Source: Zhihengliuella halotolerans
Lineage (GTDB): Bacteria; Actinomycetota; Actinomycetes; Actinomycetales; Micrococcaceae
Direction: 5' to 3'
DNA length: 64,000 bases
NCBI RefSeq assembly: GCF_004217565.1
Contig: NZ_SHLA01000001.1
Span: 2,604,001 to 2,668,000 of the forward strand
Part shown: positions 60,736 through 64,000 of the stretch, piece after piece
Layout of the letters: every line of letters begins with the position of its first letter
Numbering within the stretch: position 1 is the stretch's first letter
The notes under the pieces: model-generated
What the model saw: the letters and a program-made list of their open reading frames with translations, nothing else
What the model was told of the DNA's origin: nothing
Databases searched by the model: none
Position numbers and translations under genes: made by a program

Positions 60736-61865
60736 TGTCCTTGGGTGAAGCGAAGAGCGCGGGTGAGCCGCCAGGCGGCGAGTGCGACGACGGTGCCGGC
60801 CAGCAGCAGGCTCCCGAGAACGCCGTACAGCGCGGTCTCGGGCTGGGGCAGCGCAGCGACTTCGAAACGCAGAATGTCGAAGAGCGGGGCGAGCGGGATC
60901 CATTGCGTGGACGCCCACAGGACCTCGGCCGCGCCGCCGTGGGCGAAACCGCGGATGTAGGATTCGTATCCGCTCACCAGGAAGTGGGCAACGGCGATAA
61001 TGACGGCAATCGGGACCAGCGGCAGGGATTTACGTAGGCCGACGCCGAGCAGGGTCCCCAGCGCCGCGCCGTAGACCCAGACGAGCGCCAGAACACCCAC
61101 CGATCGCCAGCCGAGTTGGCTCAGCGGGAAGCCCAGAATCCATGAAATCCCCAGCAGCGTCACCGCAATGGTGATGGCGGAAGTGACGGCGCCGGCCGCC
61201 CATTTGCCGGCGATCAACGACGTCCGGCTGGCGGGTGAGAGCACCAGAGCTTTGGCGGTGCGTTCTTCCCATTCGCGAGCGATACCGACACCGACGTTGA
61301 CCATTCCCGCGTACAGCGCGGCAAAGACGATCAATGCCGATCCCAGGTAGAGCGTGACGGGGATGTCGCGCTCGAACACCGTGGTTTCCGAAATAGCCAG
61401 GCGGTCGTCGCCCGTCGCGACGAGCCCCTGCTGGAATTGCCGGAGCGCTTCCTCGAGGCGAAGATGCTGATTCTTGGTTCCGTCGGAGTTGATGTTGACG
61501 AGCGCCAGCGTGACCGCCGGCTTGTTGCCGGACTCGACCGCGTCCGCGAACCCCGCCGGGATCGTGAGCAGCGCGCCGACGTCCCGGTGCTCGTACATTT
61601 CGACGGCGTCGACCGGATCGGTGGTGAGGATCTCGTAGTAGTCGCCGTCGCTGTTGCGCATCCCCTCCATGACGGAGATGAAGGCCGCCGACTCCGGCGT
61701 CCCGTCGTCGTCGGCAACGGCGATCGTGGCCGTCGTCGACACGTGGATGACGATGGCGTAGAGCAACGTGAAAGCCACCGGGACCAGAATGCTGATCACC
61801 GCGAAAAGCGGTGAACGCCAGGTGACGCGCAGGTCCTTCCCGGCGAGAGCGAATGCCGCGTTCAT
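60732..61865 (-). CDS. ABC-2 type export permease
   Basis: A 377-residue paralogue of the adjacent permease with the same topology: one N-terminal membrane segment, an extracytoplasmic domain (about 40-170) and five segments. EWEERTAKALVLSPASRTSLIAGKW is the characteristic cytoplasmic loop coupling to the ATPase. The extracytoplasmic part contains ALVNINSDGTKNQHLRLEEAL, where its neighbour has ATYNINSDAMKNVRLRV, which indicates duplication. It starts 10 bases after the ATPase stop. Confidence 0.88.
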   Translation of the reverse strand: MNAAFALAGKDLRVTWRSPLFAVISILVPVAFTLLYAIVIHVSTTATIAVADDDGTPESAAFISVMEGMRNSDGDYYEILTTDPVDAVEMYEHRDVGALLTIPAGFADAVESGNKPAVTLALVNINSDGTKNQHLRLEEALRQFQQGLVATGDDRLAISETTVFERDIPVTLYLGSALIVFAALYAGMVNVGVGIAREWEERTAKALVLSPASRTSLIAGKWAAGAVTSAITIAVTLLGISWILGFPLSQLGWRSVGVLALVWVYGAALGTLLGVGLRKSLPLVPIAVIIAVAHFLVSGYESYIRGFAHGGAAEVLWASTQWIPLAPLFDILRFEVAALPQPETALYGVLGSLLLAGTVVALAAWRLTRALRFTQGQ

Positions 61866-61875
61866 GGTTCGCCTC

Positions 61876-62664
61876 TCAGTTCCGCAGTCCGCGGCCGGTG
61901 AAGTGCAAGAACACGTCTTGCAGACCGACGGCCGGGACCTCGACGCGTTCGACGTCAGGCACTTGGGCAGTGAGTTCGCTGAGTGTTCCGCGGACGACAT
62001 TCGCACCCTGGTCGATGATCGTGATGTGGTGCCCCAAGCGCTGGGCTTCCTCCATGTAGTTGGTGGTCAGCAGCACCGCCCGGCCTTCGCTGGCGACCTC
62101 TTCGATGCGCGTCCAAATAGCCTCCCGGGACTGGACGTCAACGCCCAGCGTCGGCTCGTCGAGGAGGAGCAGCTCGGGTTTCATCATGAGGGCCTTCCCC
62201 AGCGCGAGCCGGCGCTGCATGCCACCCGAAAAGGTCCCCGCCCGGTCGCCCGCACGGCCGCCCAACTGGACGAGCTCGAGGGTTTCGTCGACGCGGACGC
62301 GCAGCTGTCCGGCCGCCAGGCCGTAGTAGCGGGCGTGGAACTCCAGATTCTCGCGGGCCGTCAGCTCCGGATACAGCGACGTTTCCTGCGGTACCAGGGC
62401 GATCCGGCGCAGCAGCTCCCGACGGTCCGCTACCGGGTCGAGCCCAAGAACGCGCAGCTCGCCCGAGCCGGGCCGCAAAAGGCCGGTCAGCACGTTCATC
62501 AGGGTCGTCTTGCCCGATCCGTTAGGGCCCAGGAGACACGTGATCTCACCGTGCCGCGCTTCCAGATCGATGGTGTCGAGGGCGCGGTATGGTTCTTTTC
62601 GCCGTCCACGGGAGAACTCCACCGTCACCCCCGCCGCGTCAACCGCCGCCTGTCTGTCTCTCAC
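61876..62664 (-). CDS. ABC exporter ATPase
   Basis: A 262-residue ATPase. GTG 62664 follows GAGGAGGAA, while the upstream ATG frame overlaps the divergent TetR promoter and is rejected. Walker A CLLGPNGSGKTTLMN (about 46-60), Q-loop VPQETSLYPE, signature TFSGGMQRRLALGKAL, Walker B ELLLLDEPTLGVDV and the H-loop region LLTTNYMEEAQ are complete. LGVD and NYMEEA are typical of DrrA/CcmA-type drug exporters; note Asn in place of the usual H-loop His. Confidence 0.93.
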   Translation of the reverse strand: MRDRQAAVDAAGVTVEFSRGRRKEPYRALDTIDLEARHGEITCLLGPNGSGKTTLMNVLTGLLRPGSGELRVLGLDPVADRRELLRRIALVPQETSLYPELTARENLEFHARYYGLAAGQLRVRVDETLELVQLGGRAGDRAGTFSGGMQRRLALGKALMMKPELLLLDEPTLGVDVQSREAIWTRIEEVASEGRAVLLTTNYMEEAQRLGHHITIIDQGANVVRGTLSELTAQVPDVERVEVPAVGLQDVFLHFTGRGLRN

Positions 62665-62731
62665 AGTTCCTCCTCTATATCCGTTCAGTACGTCAGAGCG
62701 TGGCGGAGGGCCGCTGCTAGGCTCAACAGTG

Positions 62732-63331
62732 ATGAATAAAACGAGGGGACGGCCGCGGACGGGCACCGACGACGGCCGGGATCGGCTGCTGGCAGCGGCA
62801 CGGGACCTCTTCGCGGAACGCGGCTACACCGGGGCGACGCTGCGGAGGATTGCCGAGCGGGCGGGGTGCGACCCTGCGCTGATCGCGCACCACTTCGGGT
62901 CGAAGAAGGAACTGTTCGCGCGTGCGATGGCGCTGTCGCTGGGGCCCTCAATGGTCCTGGAGGAGGCGCTTCGGGGCGATCCGGCCATGGCTCCCGAGCG
63001 ACTCGCGGCGCTGGTGGTGCGGGCCTGGGAGGCGCCGGCCGTCCAGGGTTCCCTCACCCAACTGCTGGCCACGGGGATGCAGCATCCGGAGGTGCTCGAT
63101 GCATTCCGTGAGTACGTTGAAAGAGAGCTGGTCAGCCGGCTTGTTGAATATTTCGGCGGCACTGCGGCGACGGAGCGCGCAAGCGCCATGATCACCATCA
63201 TCATCGGGATCATCTTCGGGCGCTACGTGATCGGCGTCGAGCCGCTCAAGTCCGCTTCTCCGGAGCGGCTCATCGAGGCGCTCGCGCCGAGCCTCCGTCC
63301 CATTGCGGCGCCCCGGCCCCGCGGGCGCTGA
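62732..63331 (+). CDS. TetR family regulator of the ABC exporter
   Basis: A 199-residue TetR protein. The N-terminal HTH (about 15-60) contains LLAAARDLFAERGYTGATLR and AGCDPALIAHHFGSKKELF. The C-terminal domain contains MQHPEVLDAFREYVEREL and a hydrophobic MITIIIGIIFGRYVIG helix, as in the TetR_C (PF17920-like) group. It is divergent from the ABC exporter operon with 67 bases between the starts, and is its likely repressor. Confidence 0.9.
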   Translation: MNKTRGRPRTGTDDGRDRLLAAARDLFAERGYTGATLRRIAERAGCDPALIAHHFGSKKELFARAMALSLGPSMVLEEALRGDPAMAPERLAALVVRAWEAPAVQGSLTQLLATGMQHPEVLDAFREYVERELVSRLVEYFGGTAATERASAMITIIIGIIFGRYVIGVEPLKSASPERLIEALAPSLRPIAAPRPRGR

Positions 63332-63357
63332 TCCGAACTGGGACTGACGACGACGCG

Positions 63358-63398
63358 ACGACGGCGGCCACCGCCGAGGTGACCGCCGCCGCCGTCGT
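63358..63398. terminator. Bidirectional hairpin after the TetR gene
   Basis: ACGACGGCGGC (63358-63368) pairs perfectly with 63388-63398. An inner CACC/GGTG stem is offset by a 6-base bulge. It lies between the convergent TetR and DUF4190-type stops. Confidence 0.6.
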
Positions 63399-63406
63399 GC
63401 GATCAG

Positions 63407-63837
63407 CTACCGGGATTCCCAGACGGCGTTGTCGTCGCCGGAGAAGTCGAGGAGGCTGCCGACGCGGACGGTGGCTCCGTCGGCCGCTTCTGCGGGAACG
63501 TCAAAGCAGACTTGGTAGTCGGTCGCCCCGCCCTGACTGAGGCCCGGCTGGCGAAAACCACGACAAGTGCGACGACGAAGATGATCGCACCGGCGATCGA
63601 CAGCCCCTTGGAGCCGTTCTTCTTGACGGCCACGACGAGACCGATGATCGCGAGCACCAGGGCGATGACGGCCAAGATGGCCGCGAAGTTGTTGACGATC
63701 GGCACCCAGGACAGGACCAGTGCCACGATCCCGATGACGAGTGCGGCGATACCCAAGCCCTTGCCTGCATTCGTCTTGCTCTGGTGCGCTCCGCCCGGCG
63801 CGGGCGCCGGCGGCATGTTGTTGATTTGCTGAGCCAT
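63407..63837 (-). pseudogene. DUF4190-type membrane protein with probable frameshift/deletion
   Basis: The N-terminal 95 residues (MAQQINNMPPAPAPGG, then KGLGIAALVIGIVALVLSWV, AAILAVIALVLAIIGLVVAV and GAIIFVVALVVVFA) form three membrane segments of DUF4190 type. In that frame the rest is a Pro/Ser/Thr tail to a stop at 63403. The overlapping frame instead encodes LSQGGATDYQVCFDVPAEAA, then DGATVRVGSLLDFSG and VWESR to TAG 63407. That looks like the end of an extracytoplasmic DUF4352-type domain. The switch falls near a run of four Gs (63525-63530), and most of the domain is absent. Either the gene is broken by a deletion and frameshift, or the short version is the true product. AGGAG precedes the ATG. 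Confidence 0.55.
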
Positions 63838-64000
63838 CTTCTTCTCCTAGAGAGGAACGAGGCTTGAGGTATGAGTGTGAGGTCCGGCGGGGAGCGCCCC
63901 CAAGCGCTTCCGCTCCCCGCCGGATGCCGATGGCCCGGTGCGGATTGCATGGCACGCGTTCAGCGCCGGCCCACCGGCGTTTGTGAGATGGGAAGCCCAG
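63838..64000. other. Right-edge spacer, no feature seen
   Basis: Upstream region of the DUF4190-type gene. Apart from its ribosome-binding site I see no gene, repeat or recognisable RNA in the last 150 bases. Confidence 0.4.

Overview
The window comes from a high-GC Gram-positive bacterium, most likely an actinobacterium of the order Micrococcales close to Arthrobacter/Micrococcaceae. The basis is strongly GC-biased third codon positions, a long actinobacterial-type LeuA, a DUF222/HNH (13E12-type) endonuclease, a DUF1540 protein, a sortase-E type LAKTG wall anchor, a BCCT osmolyte transporter, AldR-ald, and a GntR regulator with dre-like operators. No rRNA, tRNA, CRISPR array, transposase or phage gene was found. 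The region reads as a carbon-source acquisition neighbourhood of the chromosome rather than an island.

Layout. 1-1638 is the end of leuA, cut by the window edge. 1694-3546 holds a DUF456 membrane protein and an orphan sugar-binding lipoprotein. 3657-3944 is a broken DUF1801 gene. 3951-8129 is a LacI regulator divergent from a Gfo/Idh oxidoreductase, a DUF6807 (PmoA-like) protein and a cupin protein, with two identical 12-bp palindromes between them. 8139-11621 carries a DUF1540 protein, a CPBP protease and the DUF222/HNH gene. 11681-13463 is AldR/ald. 13533-21735 has an SGNH hydrolase/MFS pair, an MmcQ/YjbR protein, a cysteine hydrolase with a divergent GlxA-type regulator, a DASS carboxylate carrier and a BCCT carrier.

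21858-34556 plus the regulator at 34712-35404 is the centrepiece. A five-gene overlapping operon (SIS isomerase, ROK kinase, PfkB kinase, class II aldolase, DeoR regulator) diverges from an ABC importer lacking its ATPase. A separate nagA-nagB-kinase-MFS operon under a GntR/NagR regulator follows. Together they can be read as a kinase-based (non-PTS) GalNAc/galactosamine route through tagatose phosphates plus a GlcNAc route.

35451-44963 contains a membrane protein, a wall-anchored 5'-nucleotidase preceded by a PHO-box-like repeat, two DUF202 proteins, a thioesterase/hydrolase pair, a Tat-type surface protein, a SelT/W/H-like Rdx protein, a TetR/DUF3995 divergent pair with duplicated operators, and a Rieske/ferredoxin reductase pair. 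45034-51350 is a polyol uptake and oxidation operon (SDR, ABC importer without ATPase, MDR dehydrogenase) with a divergent AraC activator. 51401-55128 holds a 51-residue protein, a PTH2-family protein, a SurA-like lipoprotein, a LysE exporter and a GDSL hydrolase. 55240-59579 is the Leloir set: galT-galK divergent from deoR-galE. 59626-63331 is an ABC-2 exporter with its TetR regulator. 63407-63837 is an apparently frameshifted DUF4190-type membrane protein.

Common themes are overlapping start/stop codons inside operons, long GC-rich hairpins between convergent genes, and importers that must borrow a shared ATPase encoded elsewhere.
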